64,000 nt of DNA from Nitrosomonas sp. sh817 (GCF_030908545.1 NZ_CP133083.1:1116001-1180000); one strand, 5' to 3'. Positions 26,582 through 36,014 are shown, numbered from the stretch's first letter. Numbers and translations: made by a program. Notes: generated by a model from the sequence alone, not told the origin.

Positions 26582-28210
26582 TTAGTGTTGAGTTGGGATT
26601 TCATAGATAACCTCCGGATGATAAAAAGGGGTTGGTACAGTTATTGATACAAGTCCAAGAGAAACAGCTGCGGCGCGACATGACGTGCGCGCGTCTCGCG
26701 CCACGCTCCGTAATGTCACGTCCTCGCTGTCCGCCATCACCAAAGGCATCCAGACATGCTTGCGTGTGCTATAACCCAATCCTCTCCAAACAATACCGGC
26801 CACCCGTAACGGTGCAGCGTCACCATAGCGACCGGCTAGCGGTGAGTACACTTCGCCGGTCATTGGATTAAGCTGCTGGCTTTCATCGTAGAATGGTTTG
26901 ATGGCTTGTTGGTTGTGCGGGGTCTCGGGATCGCCCATCGCCAGCATGAAGGCTGCCCAATCGCTGGCGGTCGCCGATTGACGGATGGTTTCAAGTTCCG
27001 GGTCGTCGCATTTGCCGAGTTTTCTCAGTTGCCGCCAAACGGTAACGCTGGGACCCCCGATCTGCTGGAATTGCCGGATACCCCAGGTGTTGGCCCAAGC
27101 GGTGATGCGTTCCGCTGCCTGAATAGCATCGTTACCGTACAAGTCCTGCTCCAATTGATAGCCGTCGATGTTTTTGGAGATGTACTTGGCAATATAACCG
27201 ACGGCTGAGCCTTTGGCGGGATCGATGGGTTCCACTTTGAAGCGGCGTTTTAATGCGCCGGGTTCGCTGCCGCTATCCAGAAGTGCATAATGGCTCATAA
27301 CTCTACGAACAGCTTCGCGGTGTTTATCAGGCATGAATAGCAGCAAGTGCCAATGCGGGGTGCCGTCGTGGTGCGGTTCGACTACACGGAAACCATAAGG
27401 GCGGATGTTCAGCCTATCGAGTTCGGCGCGGATCAGCGCCCAGAGGTGTGTCAGATACTGGTGCGCTTCCAGGGTGGTCGTGCCGTCATGGCGCGGATTG
27501 GCATAGCCGGTATGCAGACAGGCGTGCATGCGGGAAGGGGTGGTAAGCGTATAGAATTCACCCACATGACCCAGATAATTGGCCACCATCTCAAAACCGC
27601 GGATTCGTGTCATCAATTCGGCACGGCGAACGACTGGATTGGATACCGAACGGTCGGCTAGGTTCTGCAGGGAAAAAATCTCGCCATTCTGGTTGCTTAC
27701 GAAGTTCGAGGCCAGGTACAGCCGGTTCCGCTCCTTTTGTTTGCGCTTAATATGAATGGTGTAGTCGCTGGCATAGATGCCACGGAGGCGGTTGACCAGC
27801 TCGAGATTGCGGGCAATGGTCTCAATCTTGCGCAGTTTCAGTATTTGAATTCTGCGGTTCCACCAGCGCGAGCAGCACATGCGGTTCAATGCCGGTTCCA
27901 GATCGTCGCCTTTGACGGATGGCCGTTTGACTTGGTAGTGATCGACGACACGCAGGCAGGCCTGATAGGCTTCAAGAGGAGATTGTGCGCGAGTGCGGGC
28001 TGTGTAGCATTTTTCGGCGAAGCGCTTGGCGGCTTCAAACAATTCCTCACTATCGCCGCATAGATTCAGATCCTCGATGCGCAGCTGGTTGTAAATATCC
28101 TGCAGTTCATGATTGGCTTGCTCGAAACTGGAACGCTCGGCGGTTTTGACGTAGTGGGCGGCCAGGTCTCCGGCAATGGGGACAAGCTCGGAAAAAATAT
28201 GCTGACGCAT
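26582..28210 (-). CDS. Phage GPA-type HUH replication endonuclease
   Basis: About 542 residues from the ATG at 28210. The frame is open further, into the tRNA, but the first part of that extension is just translated tRNA sequence. The HUH motif is PHWHLLLFM, and the two-tyrosine motif YIAKYISK follows about 75 residues later, as in the phage P2 gene A / GPA family. It nicks a double-strand origin and starts rolling-circle replication. This implies the excised circle can replicate. An initiation site should exist inside the element, but I could not locate it by eye. Confidence 0.85.
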   Translation of the reverse strand: MRQHIFSELVPIAGDLAAHYVKTAERSSFEQANHELQDIYNQLRIEDLNLCGDSEELFEAAKRFAEKCYTARTRAQSPLEAYQACLRVVDHYQVKRPSVKGDDLEPALNRMCCSRWWNRRIQILKLRKIETIARNLELVNRLRGIYASDYTIHIKRKQKERNRLYLASNFVSNQNGEIFSLQNLADRSVSNPVVRRAELMTRIRGFEMVANYLGHVGEFYTLTTPSRMHACLHTGYANPRHDGTTTLEAHQYLTHLWALIRAELDRLNIRPYGFRVVEPHHDGTPHWHLLLFMPDKHREAVRRVMSHYALLDSGSEPGALKRRFKVEPIDPAKGSAVGYIAKYISKNIDGYQLEQDLYGNDAIQAAERITAWANTWGIRQFQQIGGPSVTVWRQLRKLGKCDDPELETIRQSATASDWAAFMLAMGDPETPHNQQAIKPFYDESQQLNPMTGEVYSPLAGRYGDAAPLRVAGIVWRGLGYSTRKHVWMPLVMADSEDVTLRSVARDARTSCRAAAVSLGLVSITVPTPFYHPEVIYEIPTQH

Positions 28211-28410
28211 GCGGCGGCAATTTGCTGTGCCGTAAGATGCTGTGCGCTCATCGGCAAAAACGACTTGTGGCAAATTTGTGTCATTTTTGTGCCACAACCG
28301 AGGCCTTTGGAGACCTACCGAGACTAACCGGTCATTTTTTGAAACACAACTAACACCCTGTTTATTATGGGTCTTAGTTGGTCTTGAGTGGTCTGGGTGA
28401 GACCTTAAAC

Positions 28411-28502
28411 TGGCGGAGAAGGCGGGATTCGAACCCGCGGTACGGTTTGAGCCGTACACACGCTTTCCAGGCGTGCACCTTCAGCCGCTCGGTCACTTCT
28501 CC
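28411..28502 (-). tRNA. tRNA-Ser (anticodon GGA)
   Basis: 92 bases with encoded CCA. Acceptor stem GGAGAAG pairs with CTTCTCC, the T-loop is GGTTCGAATCC, the anticodon loop reads CTGGAAA, and there is a long variable arm as in class II tRNAs. The 3' 25 bases double as the integration site of the element to its left, so the gene stays intact. Confidence 0.97.
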
Positions 28503-28586
28503 AGGTAAATTCGGCAAGGGGGCAAAGAATAAACCAGATATCCTTTTCGGGCAAATTTGTTTTTGCAGCGGCTAACGCGATTACGG

Positions 28587-29054
28587 TTATTCGAGGAACT
28601 TCCAGGCTGAGAAAGCCGCGCCTTGCCCGATAGTGGCGCCGTCCGGCTTTTGTATCGTCCAAATGGTCGCTTGTTCGACCAGGAAGCGCTTGCCGCTGCT
28701 GGAAATCCGGATGCCGCGATAATCCGCGATATAGCCTTGGGTTTTTGCTTGTTCCAGCATGCGGGCGCGTTCTTCGCGGTTGGGCGGTTCGGCGGTGAGG
28801 CGTGACGGTGTTTGTGTGAATTGCTGCCAATTCATTTCCCATAACGCCAGCGCTGTTTGATTGCCGTAATTTAACACCGGATCCGCTTCGGTACCATGCG
28901 ATGCGACGACAAACGGGCTATGGAACAGCCGTTGCGCTTGTTCGAGCGGCGTGCCGCTGCGTTCGATGAGTTCGCGCCGGAGCCAGTGGGCGTAGCTGTC
29001 GAGCAGGTATTGGCACCACTGCACGGCCGGGGGATTGCGCCATTCATGCTCCAT
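28587..29054 (-). CDS. MEKHLA-domain protein
   Basis: 155 residues. The family's features are present: an N-terminal helical stretch with 'LLDSYAHWLRRELI' and a PAS-like core with NYGNQTALALWEMNWQQF. Bacterial MEKHLA proteins are small, soluble and of unknown function, thought to be sensory through the PAS-like fold. It is 73 bases downstream of NadB in the same direction and could share its transcript. Confidence 0.82.
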   Translation of the reverse strand: MEHEWRNPPAVQWCQYLLDSYAHWLRRELIERSGTPLEQAQRLFHSPFVVASHGTEADPVLNYGNQTALALWEMNWQQFTQTPSRLTAEPPNREERARMLEQAKTQGYIADYRGIRISSSGKRFLVEQATIWTIQKPDGATIGQGAAFSAWKFLE

Positions 29055-29126
29055 GGCCGCTCAAGCAATTACCGGTAACGGGGGGCAATGGAAGGTGCAA
29101 TGGCAATCGGTGCGATACATGGTTTT

Positions 29127-30722
29127 CTAACCGTTTTTTTGGAGAATGGTATTGTGCGCTTTGGGTAAAGTTGCGGGGTAGTCTTTGCTGAAGTGCAAGC
29201 CGCGGCTTTCGTGGCGGAGCATCGCGCAGCGCACGATCAAATCGGCGCTGTCGACCAGATTGCGCAGCTCCAGCAAATCGCTGGTGACGCGGAAATTCGT
29301 ATAATACTCATTGATTTCTTCGCGCAGCAACTCGATTCTGCGTTGCGCGCGCTGCAACCGTTTCGTGGTGCGCACGATGCCGACATAGTTCCACATGAAG
29401 CGGCGCAGCTCATCCCAATTGTGCGCGATGACAATTTCTTCGTCCGCATCGGTAACGCGGCTTTCATCCCAGCCGGGGAGCGCCGGCAATCCATTCGCGG
29501 GTTGATTGATAATAGCCTCGCTGGCCGCTTGCGCCAGCACCACGCATTCAAGCAGAGAATTGCTGGCCAGGCGATTAGCGCCGTGCAGCCCGGTATGCGC
29601 GGTTTCGCCGATGGCGTAGAGATTGCTCAAATCGGTTCTGCCTTGCTGGTCGGTCACAACGCCGCCGCACGTGTAATGCGCAGCTGGCACAACCGGTATC
29701 GGTTCCCGGGTGATGTCGATGCCCAATTCCAAGCAACGGCCGTAAATCGTCGGAAAATGCTCTTTCAAGAAATCCGCCGGTTTGTGCGAGATATCCAGAT
29801 AAACGCAATCCAGGCCGCGTTTTTTCATTTCAAAGTCGATGGCGCGCGCGACGATGTCCCGCGGTGCGAGCTCTGCGCGTTCATCATGGCGGGGCATAAA
29901 ACGATCGCCGTTGGGCAGCTTCAATAAACCGCCTTCGCCGCGAACGGCTTCGCTGATTAAAAAAGACTTAGCATGCGGATGATAAAGGCAGGTCGGATGG
30001 AATTGAATGAATTCCATATTGGCGATTCTGCAACCGGCGCGCCAGCCCATTGCGATACCGTCGCCGGTGGCAGTGTCCGGGTTGGTGGTATAGAGATAAA
30101 CCTTGTTCGCGCCGCCGGTCGCCAATACCGTGTTTTGCGCCGTAAAGGTCAGCACCCTGTCTTTTTTCTTGTCGAGAACGTAAGCGCCGAAACAGCGTTT
30201 CTGCCCGGCATGCGGGTGATCCGGCAGCTTGTCGCTGGTGATCAGATCGATCGCGATATGTTGTTCCAGCATGCTGATATTCGGATGCGCGCGGATTTGC
30301 TCGAGCAACGCCTGTTGCACCGCTTTGCCGGTGGCATCGCCGCTGTGGATGATCCGCCGCATGCTGTGGCCGCCTTCCTGGGTGAGGTGATATCCGGTCC
30401 CGTTGCTTGGGTCGGCAGTAAAAGCAACGCCTTCATCGATCAACCAATGAATCGCAGCCGCTGCATGTTCGGCAATAAACCGGGTGATTGCTTCATCGCA
30501 TAAACCGGCTCCGGCGATCAAAGTGTCTTGCACATGTTGCGCAGGAGAATCTTCATGCGATAAAGCCGCTGCAATCCCGCCTTGCGCCCATGAACTGGCA
30601 CCGGATTCCGCGGTTTGCTTGGTGACAATACAGACTTTCTGCTGTTTGGCCAGATGCAATGCCAGGGAAAATCCAGCCAGCCCGCTGCCGATAATGAGCG
30701 TATCGAAATAGTTGTTAGACAT
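29127..30722 (-). CDS. nadB: L-aspartate oxidase
   Basis: 531 residues, normal for NadB. FAD-binding [14 protein letters not shown] at residues 12-25, [12 protein letters not shown] near residue 44 (flavin and substrate loop), and HPTCLY near residue 245. It oxidises aspartate to iminoaspartate, the first step of de novo NAD synthesis. nadA and nadC are not next to it. Start at 30722 with no better alternative. Confidence 0.97.
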   Translation of the reverse strand: MSNNYFDTLIIGSGLAGFSLALHLAKQQKVCIVTKQTAESGASSWAQGGIAAALSHEDSPAQHVQDTLIAGAGLCDEAITRFIAEHAAAAIHWLIDEGVAFTADPSNGTGYHLTQEGGHSMRRIIHSGDATGKAVQQALLEQIRAHPNISMLEQHIAIDLITSDKLPDHPHAGQKRCFGAYVLDKKKDRVLTFTAQNTVLATGGANKVYLYTTNPDTATGDGIAMGWRAGCRIANMEFIQFHPTCLYHPHAKSFLISEAVRGEGGLLKLPNGDRFMPRHDERAELAPRDIVARAIDFEMKKRGLDCVYLDISHKPADFLKEHFPTIYGRCLELGIDITREPIPVVPAAHYTCGGVVTDQQGRTDLSNLYAIGETAHTGLHGANRLASNSLLECVVLAQAASEAIINQPANGLPALPGWDESRVTDADEEIVIAHNWDELRRFMWNYVGIVRTTKRLQRAQRRIELLREEINEYYTNFRVTSDLLELRNLVDSADLIVRCAMLRHESRGLHFSKDYPATLPKAHNTILQKNG

Positions 30723-30768
30723 TCAACCGATTAATACTTCAAATAATTAAGCTGCTTCCACCGGTGTT

Positions 30769-30915
30769 AAGGAAACGCTGATTAATGGACTATACGAGCA
30801 AATCACTTCGTTGTGCGGTACCCACTTCCTCGCCTATCTTGTTGATATGTCTCGGTTGCTGTGTTTCGTGCACCTAGTCCTTCATCCCGTTCGCCGAATT
30901 AATCAGAGCTTCCTT
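30769..30915. repeat. Dispersed 145-bp repeat, copy 1
   Basis: It shares sequence from end to end with copies at 35701-35847 and 39854-39996. The ends are inverted: AAGGAAACGCTGATTAAT at the left pairs with the reverse complement of ATTAATCAGAGCTTCCTT at the right (16 of 18). Shared inner words include GCCTATC and GATATGTCT. It occupies the nadB-yaeQ gap. No transposase inside, so MITE-like. Confidence 0.85.
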
Positions 30916-31122
30916 AAGCGATCACCATCCCAAATTGCCAAAAACCCGGATAAGCGGTTATGACCGGTGAACCTGGAAAGATGTTACGAAACAACAAGCC
31001 TTGGGATTGCTGCAGCAAAAATCAGCGAGCCATACTGCTTCGCGCCAAGGAGGCATCGTAACGCAATCGTAACACGATACACTGCTGGCTTGGGATATCA
31101 AAGTAGGGAGTGAGATACAAAA
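30916..31122. other. Rest of the nadB-yaeQ intergenic gap
   Basis: About 200 bases beyond the repeat with no open frame of note, no clear terminator and no RNA gene that I can recognise. Confidence 0.4.
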
Positions 31123-31656
31123 TCATGCTTCCAACGCCACCCAATTCACCTCGCATTCCCCCGCTTCCGCCGCCACAAACGCCGATTCACCGCTGATCGT
31201 GACGGAAATATCCATCGTTCGTTGCGCCAACGCCGCCAATGCTTGAATGTGCGGCCAATCAAACCGGAAGACAGCGGCGGTCAGCGGGGCGAAACTGGCT
31301 TGCTCTTGTATCCACCAGATATTCGATTTGGAATTGAAGCTGTACACTTTGACGGTTTGTGCAATGCGGGTGGCTTTTTTAATGCGCTCCGGCGCGGGCT
31401 CGCCGATGTCGATCCATAAGCCGATCCGGCCATCCGGGGTGTGCGTCCACAGGTCGGGTTCGTCTGTGGTGCCCAAGCCTTTGGTGAACAGCAGCGATTC
31501 CTCGGCGTTGATGCAATACGCGAGCATGCGCGCCATCATGCGTTCCAGCGTTTCGGAAGGGTGCTGGGCAACCGTCAGGTTGAGCGTGTCGTAATAATTG
31601 CGGTTGAGATCGGTCAGCGCAATTTTGAATTTATAAATGGTCGGTTTTAATGCCAC
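31123..31656 (-). CDS. yaeQ: YaeQ family protein
   Basis: 177 residues, matching the family length. The start (ALKPTIYKFKIALTDLNRNYYDTL) and the middle (TDEPDLWTHTPDGRIGLWIDIGEP) are typical; this fold resembles PD-(D/E)XK nucleases, but the activity is unproven. The E. coli relative was once linked to RfaH bypass. Single gene with no obvious operon partner. Confidence 0.93.
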   Translation of the reverse strand: MALKPTIYKFKIALTDLNRNYYDTLNLTVAQHPSETLERMMARMLAYCINAEESLLFTKGLGTTDEPDLWTHTPDGRIGLWIDIGEPAPERIKKATRIAQTVKVYSFNSKSNIWWIQEQASFAPLTAAVFRFDWPHIQALAALAQRTMDISVTISGESAFVAAEAGECEVNWVALEA

Positions 31657-31748
31657 AGGTTCACCGGGAGTGTTATGAATGCCGCCGCGTTACCGCCGAT
31701 TTGAATTCTTGATTCTGGGTCAGACACTTATTCAATTTTCTGAAAAAT

Positions 31749-32048
31749 TCAATGTCCTGCAGCTTCTACATGAAGTTTCAGACCGAGTGCTTTAATGACT
31801 TTAAGGATAGTGGCGAGACTTGGGTTGCCGTCTCCCGACAAAGCCTTATAAAGGCTCTCCCGTCCAAGTCCGGTATCATGCGCAAGCTGGCTCATGCCGC
31901 GTGCTTTGGCGATGGTACCGATTGCTTTGGCGATAAAGGCGGCGTCGTCACCGGCTTCTTCAAAGCAAGCTTGCAGATAGAGCACCATGTCTTCTTCGGT
32001 TTTTAGGTGTTCGGCGCTATCCCAATCCCGTATTCTGATTTCTTTCAC
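31749..32048 (-). CDS. HigA-like antidote with helix-turn-helix
   Basis: 99 residues. The C-terminal HTH (LGRESLYKALSGDGNPSLATILKVIKALG) belongs to the addiction-module antidote family (HI1420/DNA-binding prophage type). It starts three bases after the toxin gene stop, so the order is toxin then antitoxin, as in higBA. It should neutralise the toxin and repress the shared promoter upstream of 32357. Confidence 0.9.
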   Translation of the reverse strand: MKEIRIRDWDSAEHLKTEEDMVLYLQACFEEAGDDAAFIAKAIGTIAKARGMSQLAHDTGLGRESLYKALSGDGNPSLATILKVIKALGLKLHVEAAGH

Positions 32049-32051
32049 CGA

Positions 32052-32357
32052 TCATTCTCCTATTTTTCGTGCCAATTCAAGCGCTGTTTCGATATCCCGT
32101 TGCTGTGTTGATTTGTCGCCACCCGCCAGCAACAAAAAAACTGCCATGCCGACCTGTTTGTAATACACCCGGTATCCGGCGCCGGCATGGATGCGCATTT
32201 CGAATACGCCTTCGCCAACTGATCCGCAATCACCGAAATTACCATCCTCCGCGCGGTCGATTCTCGCCTGAATTCGCGATTTGGCTATGCGATCCTTCAG
32301 TGAAGAGAACCAATCATCGAAAATTTCGGTGGTTTTGATCGTGTTTATAGCTGGCAT
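32052..32357 (-). CDS. RelE/HigB-like toxin (addiction module killer family)
   Basis: 101 residues of the RelE/ParE superfamily, HI1419 type. Typical parts are the start (TTEIFDDWFSSLKD), the core FEMRIHAGAGYRVYY and the end LLLAGGDKSTQQRDI. Members are usually ribosome-dependent mRNA endonucleases. It lies upstream of and close to its antidote gene. Complete by length and with no frameshift. Confidence 0.9.
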   Translation of the reverse strand: MPAINTIKTTEIFDDWFSSLKDRIAKSRIQARIDRAEDGNFGDCGSVGEGVFEMRIHAGAGYRVYYKQVGMAVFLLLAGGDKSTQQRDIETALELARKIGE

Positions 32358-32459
32358 TGTATCCCATTATATACAGATATCAATCCAACCATTTGGCAAA
32401 GCTGGTGCGCTGCCGAAGCTATCGAAAGAAACAGCATAGTTCATGCTGATTTCCTGTAA

Positions 32460-34064
32460 TTACTCGATTCCCTGCGAACGCAAATAATCCTCGTAATCGC
32501 CCTTGAAGTCGCGGATGCCGTCCGGTGTCATTTCCAGGATGCGGGTAGCCAGCGAAGAGACGAATTCGCGGTCGTGGGAGATGAAAATCAGCGTGCCGGT
32601 ATACCGTTCCAGCGCGCTGTTCAGCGATTCGATCGATTCCATGTCCAGGTGATTAGTCGGTTCGTCCATCAACAAAACGTTCGGTTTTTGCAGAATCAGC
32701 TTGCCGAACAGCATGCGGCCTTGTTCTCCGCCGGAAATGACTTTCGTGGATTTTTTGATGTCATCACCGGAAAACAATAACCGGCCGAGCGTGCCACGGA
32801 TGGTTTGATCGTCGTCGCTGCCTTTCCGCCACTGGTCCATCCATTCGGTCAGCGACATGTCTTCGGCGAAATCGGCCGCATGGTCTTGCGGGAAATAGCC
32901 GGGATTTGCTTTATCGGTCCATTTGATCTCGCCGGAATCAGGAGCCAGATCGCCCGCCAGACAACGCAGCAGCGTGGTCTTGCCGATACCGTTCGGACCG
33001 ATGATGGCGACTTTCTCACCGGCCTCGATATTTACGCTGAAATTCTCGAACAGCGGCTTATCCATGCCGGGGAAAGCTTTGCTAATGGCTTGGATGGAAA
33101 CCGCCAGGCGATGCAATTTTTCCTTTTCGTGATATTCAAAGCGGATAAACGGATACTGGCGGCTGGACGGCTTGACGTCTTCGAGCTTGATTTTTTCGAT
33201 CTGCCGCGCGCGGCTGGTGGCCTGCCGGGCTTTCGACGCATTGGCGGAAAAACGGCTGACAAACGATTGCAAATCGGCAATCTGCGCTTTCTTCTTGGCG
33301 TTATCGGCCAGCATGCGTTCGCGCACCTGGGTCGAAGCGGTCATGTAATCGTCGTAGTTGCCGGGATAAATGCGCAGCTCGCCGTAATCCAGATCGGCCA
33401 TGTGCGTGCACACGCTGTTCAGAAAATGCCGGTCGTGGGAAATGATGATGATGGTGTTCTTGCTGGTGTTGATCACATCCTCCAGCCAGCGGATGGTATT
33501 GATATCGAGGTTATTGGTCGGCTCGTCCAGTAACAAAATATCCGGATTGGAAAACAACGCCTGCGCCAGCAACACGCGCAATTTGTAACCCGGCGCAATG
33601 GCGCTCATCAATCCCTGATGCTGAGAAGAGGGGATGCCGACGCCGAGCAGCAACTCGCCGGCGCGCGCTTCCGCGGAATAACCGTCCAACTCGGCGAACT
33701 CGGACTCCAATTCAGCGGCGCGCATGTAATCGTCTTCGGTGGCGTCCGGATTAGCGTAAATGGCGTCGCGTTCCTGCTTGATGCGCCATAAATCTGCGTG
33801 CCCCATCATCACCGTATCGATCACCAAATAGTCTTCAAACGCAAACTGATCCTGCCGCAGCTTGCCCACCCGCTCGCCGCTGTCGACCGAAACATTACCG
33901 GCCGTCGGCTCCAGATCTCCGCCGAGAATCTTCATGAACGTCGACTTACCGCAACCGTTCGCACCGATCAGCCCATAGCGGTTACCCCCGCCGAATTTAA
34001 CGGAAACATTTTCAAACAGCGGCTTGGCGCCGAATTGCATGGTGATATTGGCGGTTGTAATCAA
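32460..34064 (-). CDS. ABC-F family ATPase (YbiT type)
   Basis: 534 residues with two ABC cassettes and no membrane part. First Walker A is GANGCGKST near residue 35, first Walker B is LLLDEPTNN near residue 183, second Walker A is GPNGIGKTT near residue 350, and the second Walker B is LLMDEPTNH. The linker between cassettes, rich in Lys and Arg (residues 240-300), is the P-site tRNA interaction motif. ABC-F proteins act on the ribosome E site. The end sequence fits YbiT rather than EttA or Uup. Confidence 0.92.
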   Translation of the reverse strand: MITTANITMQFGAKPLFENVSVKFGGGNRYGLIGANGCGKSTFMKILGGDLEPTAGNVSVDSGERVGKLRQDQFAFEDYLVIDTVMMGHADLWRIKQERDAIYANPDATEDDYMRAAELESEFAELDGYSAEARAGELLLGVGIPSSQHQGLMSAIAPGYKLRVLLAQALFSNPDILLLDEPTNNLDINTIRWLEDVINTSKNTIIIISHDRHFLNSVCTHMADLDYGELRIYPGNYDDYMTASTQVRERMLADNAKKKAQIADLQSFVSRFSANASKARQATSRARQIEKIKLEDVKPSSRQYPFIRFEYHEKEKLHRLAVSIQAISKAFPGMDKPLFENFSVNIEAGEKVAIIGPNGIGKTTLLRCLAGDLAPDSGEIKWTDKANPGYFPQDHAADFAEDMSLTEWMDQWRKGSDDDQTIRGTLGRLLFSGDDIKKSTKVISGGEQGRMLFGKLILQKPNVLLMDEPTNHLDMESIESLNSALERYTGTLIFISHDREFVSSLATRILEMTPDGIRDFKGDYEDYLRSQGIE

Positions 34065-34388
34065 AGCGGGTACCTGCGGATTAGTGTTACAAGAAAGGGG
34101 CGCACATTTTAAACGTTTTTCAATGGAATTGCTGAGTTATGGTGGGGGGTGATCTACAGGTTCGGCGATTCATTGCATGAAACGACGGTTGGGGGGTATG
34201 CTTCGCGGGTATGGGGTTTTGGGGTAGAGGTCTAATTCTTTCTTGCAAAGAAACTTAAATGGTGACGGTTCCATAAAAAATAAGGAGATAGAATGAATTC
34301 TGCAGTACTAGTTATTACGCTTGACGTAATATTCGTGTTGTTTAGCAACGTCTAAATATAGTTATGTTTACTTCATAAGGATGGTGCT
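34065..34388. other. Intergenic region upstream of the small TIR gene
   Basis: About 320 bases between divergent genes. The half next to the TIR gene is AT-rich (34270-34380), and a G-rich stretch runs around 34140-34220. No promoter with both boxes, no RNA gene and no repeat of the 145-bp family is seen. Confidence 0.4.
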
Positions 34389-34856
34389 GTGACCCATATA
34401 TTCATAAGTTATTCTTCTAAAGACGAAAGCATTGCGCGTCAGCTATACAGTGCAATCTCCGGTTTAGGTATAGAGCCATTCTTGGCAAGTATTTCCTTGC
34501 AACCGGGATCACAATGGTCAAAAGAAATTTTAAGTAGCCTTAAGAAAGCTCAATGGGTGCTTTTTCTCGCATCCGAATCCGCTTGCCAGTCCCAAGCAGT
34601 GCAGCAAGAACTGGGTGCCGCTGTGATTTCTGGTAAGGAAATTATTCCAATCATTTTAGATATTGAGCCAGAACAGTTGCCAGCATGGATAAAGGAGCTA
34701 CAGGCCATAGATATCCGAAATGGAAATGTCGAAGAGTTGCGGGAAGTACTAAAAGGCATTGCAAATAAAATCAGGTGGGATCAAGTTACAACCGCATTGT
34801 TAATTGGCGCCATTATCGGGGTTATCGCAGGAGTAATGCTAAGTCGCGCCAAGTAA
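34389..34856 (+). CDS. Small TIR-domain protein with C-terminal membrane anchor
   Basis: 155 residues. TIR core: HIFISYSSKDE at the start, SQWSKEI near residue 41 and QQELGAA with the candidate catalytic Glu74. A single hydrophobic helix (residues 132-150, ALLIGAIIGVIAGVML) closes the protein. It starts at a GTG preceded by AAGGA. No partner gene of a known Thoeris, CBASS or retron system is adjacent. The TIR fold is clear. A membrane-attached NAD-cleaving or signalling enzyme is the inference. Confidence 0.82.
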   Translation: MTHIFISYSSKDESIARQLYSAISGLGIEPFLASISLQPGSQWSKEILSSLKKAQWVLFLASESACQSQAVQQELGAAVISGKEIIPIILDIEPEQLPAWIKELQAIDIRNGNVEELREVLKGIANKIRWDQVTTALLIGAIIGVIAGVMLSRAK

Positions 34857-34944
34857 GCATCCCCCCTTTATCCGCGTAAGGTGGAAGCCGAAAGTATTCC
34901 GCTGAGTTTATCAGCATTTTCCCAAAACGCAAAGGAGATATGGC

Positions 34945-35430
34945 ATGACCCAAATTGCAAAGAACACGATCTGCCTCTGGTACGAAAGCGATGCTGAGGG
35001 TGCTGCGCGATTTTACGCCGAGATATTTCCCGATTCGTCAGTCGGCGCGGTGCATCGCGCACCGGGGGATTACCCATCGGGCAAAGAAGGAGACGTATTG
35101 ACGGTCGAGTTCACCGTCATGGGCATCCCGTGCCTCGGACTCAATGGCGGGCCTGCGTTCAGGCACAACGAAGCCTTTTCGTTTCAGGTTGCGACCGAAG
35201 ATCAAAGTGAAACGGATCGCTATTGGAACGCAATCGTCGGTAACGGCGGCCAGGAGAGCGACTGCGGCTGGTGCAAGGACAAGTGGGGCATCTCCTGGCA
35301 GATTACGCCGGTTGCCCTGACGAAAGCATTCACCAGTCCTGACCGCGCAGCCGCAAAACGAGCGTTTGATGCGATGATGACGATGAAGAAAATCGACATT
35401 GCCGCCATCGAAGCAGCATTCCGCGGTTGA
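34945..35430 (+). CDS. VOC-fold PhnB-like protein
   Basis: 161 residues. The fold is that of the 3-demethylubiquinone methyltransferase-like VOC family: NTICLWYESDAEGAARFYAEIFPDS-type start, GPAFRHNEAFSFQV near residue 72, and the DCGWCKDKWGISWQITP motif near residue 110. The true activity of this family is unknown despite the old name. An AAAGGAGA ribosome site lies just before the ATG. Not linked to its neighbours in any pathway I recognise. Confidence 0.88.
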   Translation: MTQIAKNTICLWYESDAEGAARFYAEIFPDSSVGAVHRAPGDYPSGKEGDVLTVEFTVMGIPCLGLNGGPAFRHNEAFSFQVATEDQSETDRYWNAIVGNGGQESDCGWCKDKWGISWQITPVALTKAFTSPDRAAAKRAFDAMMTMKKIDIAAIEAAFRG

Positions 35431-35448
35431 GACGCGAGCGGTTTAAAC

Positions 35449-35691
35449 TCATTCATGCACTTCTGACAGCGATCTTCCCAAGGCTTTGGCGATGCCTTCG
35501 CCATACGCCGGGTCGGCTTTCAGGCAATGGCGGATGTGGCGGAGCTGAATTTCGCGCGGTGCGCCGCTGATCGAGCTGGCGGTGTTGGCGAACAGTGTTT
35601 GTTGTTGCGCCGGGCAAATGCTTTGTGCCGAAGCTAAAGACGAAACCGGTAGGAATAAAATAAAAAAACCGCGGTTTCTCATTTTTCGCAT
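35449..35691 (-). pseudogene. Catalase C-terminal fragment behind a signal-like sequence
   Basis: An 80-residue frame from an ATG at 35691. Residues 30-75 (ANTASSISGAPREIQLRH, then LKADPAYGEGIAKALG) match the last part of clade-type haem catalases. The catalytic barrel and haem ligands are absent. Residues 1-23 form a signal-like hydrophobic run ending in LASAQ. The 145-bp repeat copy begins only ten bases upstream, so it may have carried in or replaced the missing part. Most likely a gene remnant; a small secreted protein is the alternative. Confidence 0.6.
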
Positions 35692-35700
35692 GGTTTTATT

Positions 35701-35847
35701 CCGGACGCGCTGATTAATTGACTGCACGAGCGAATTGCTTCGTTGCGCGGTACTCACTCCCTCGCCTATCAGATTGATATGTCTCGGTTGTTGCGTTCCG
35801 TGCGCCTCGCCCTTCATCACGTTCGTTGAATTAATCAGCGCTTCCTT
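35701..35847. repeat. Dispersed 145-bp repeat, copy 2
   Basis: Same element as 30769-30915, with ends GGACGCGCTGATTAAT and its inverted match ATTAATCAGCGCTTCC (one mismatch over 16). It lies between the catalase fragment and metH. Copies 1 and 2 share blocks such as TTGATATGTCTCGGTTG. Confidence 0.85.
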
Positions 35848-35941
35848 CAGAAACCGCTTTTCCAGTCTCGCAATTTTTTAATGATGTTTTAAGCGTGAAA
35901 ATCTTCTAATTCCGCTTGCGCTGATAGATGCGAAAAAACTG

Positions 35942-35969
35942 CCATTCCCGCCGCTTACCCGGCGAATGG
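35942..35969 (+). promoter_or_regulatory. Hairpin upstream of metH
   Basis: CCATT pairs with AATGG and CGCCG with CGGCG around a six-base loop, with a two-C bulge. No B12-box or SAH-riboswitch consensus is recognisable. Its function is unknown; it could be an operator or the end of an upstream transcript. Confidence 0.35.
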
Positions 35970-35985
35970 AAACAATCGTCTCAGG

Positions 35986-35991
35986 TATAAT
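35986..35991 (+). promoter_or_regulatory. Candidate -10 box for metH
   Basis: A perfect TATAAT 24 bases before the metH ATG. No convincing -35 hexamer at the right spacing; the hairpin at 35942-35969 occupies that place. A promoter here would give a very short leader. Confidence 0.35.
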
Positions 35992-36014
35992 GCTGGAATC
36001 TTTCTTTTAAAATT

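Larger units (their letters stand above)
22661..28435 (-). mobile_element. Integrative element in tRNA-Ser(GGA)
   Basis: A 5.75-kb insertion between two 25-bp direct repeats derived from the tRNA-Ser 3' end. Contents from the tRNA side: phage-type HUH replication protein, two small genes of unknown role, excisionase-like gene, tyrosine integrase, then cargo (TIR-like protein, RHH-like antitoxin, Doc toxin). No structural phage genes or conjugation genes are seen. It therefore resembles a phage satellite or a small replicative integrative element. All recognised genes but the TIR gene point leftward. Confidence 0.88.

Noticed and set aside
26906-28063. Rightward frames opposite the replication gene
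   Set aside because: No recognisable domains, and the HUH protein is on the other strand.
28405-28842. Leftward frame running through the tRNA
   Set aside because: It overlaps the tRNA and the MEKHLA gene in another frame; its C-terminal part is translated tRNA sequence.
32805-33533. Rightward frame opposite the ABC-F gene
   Set aside because: Low-complexity product with no motif; the opposite strand has both ABC cassettes intact.
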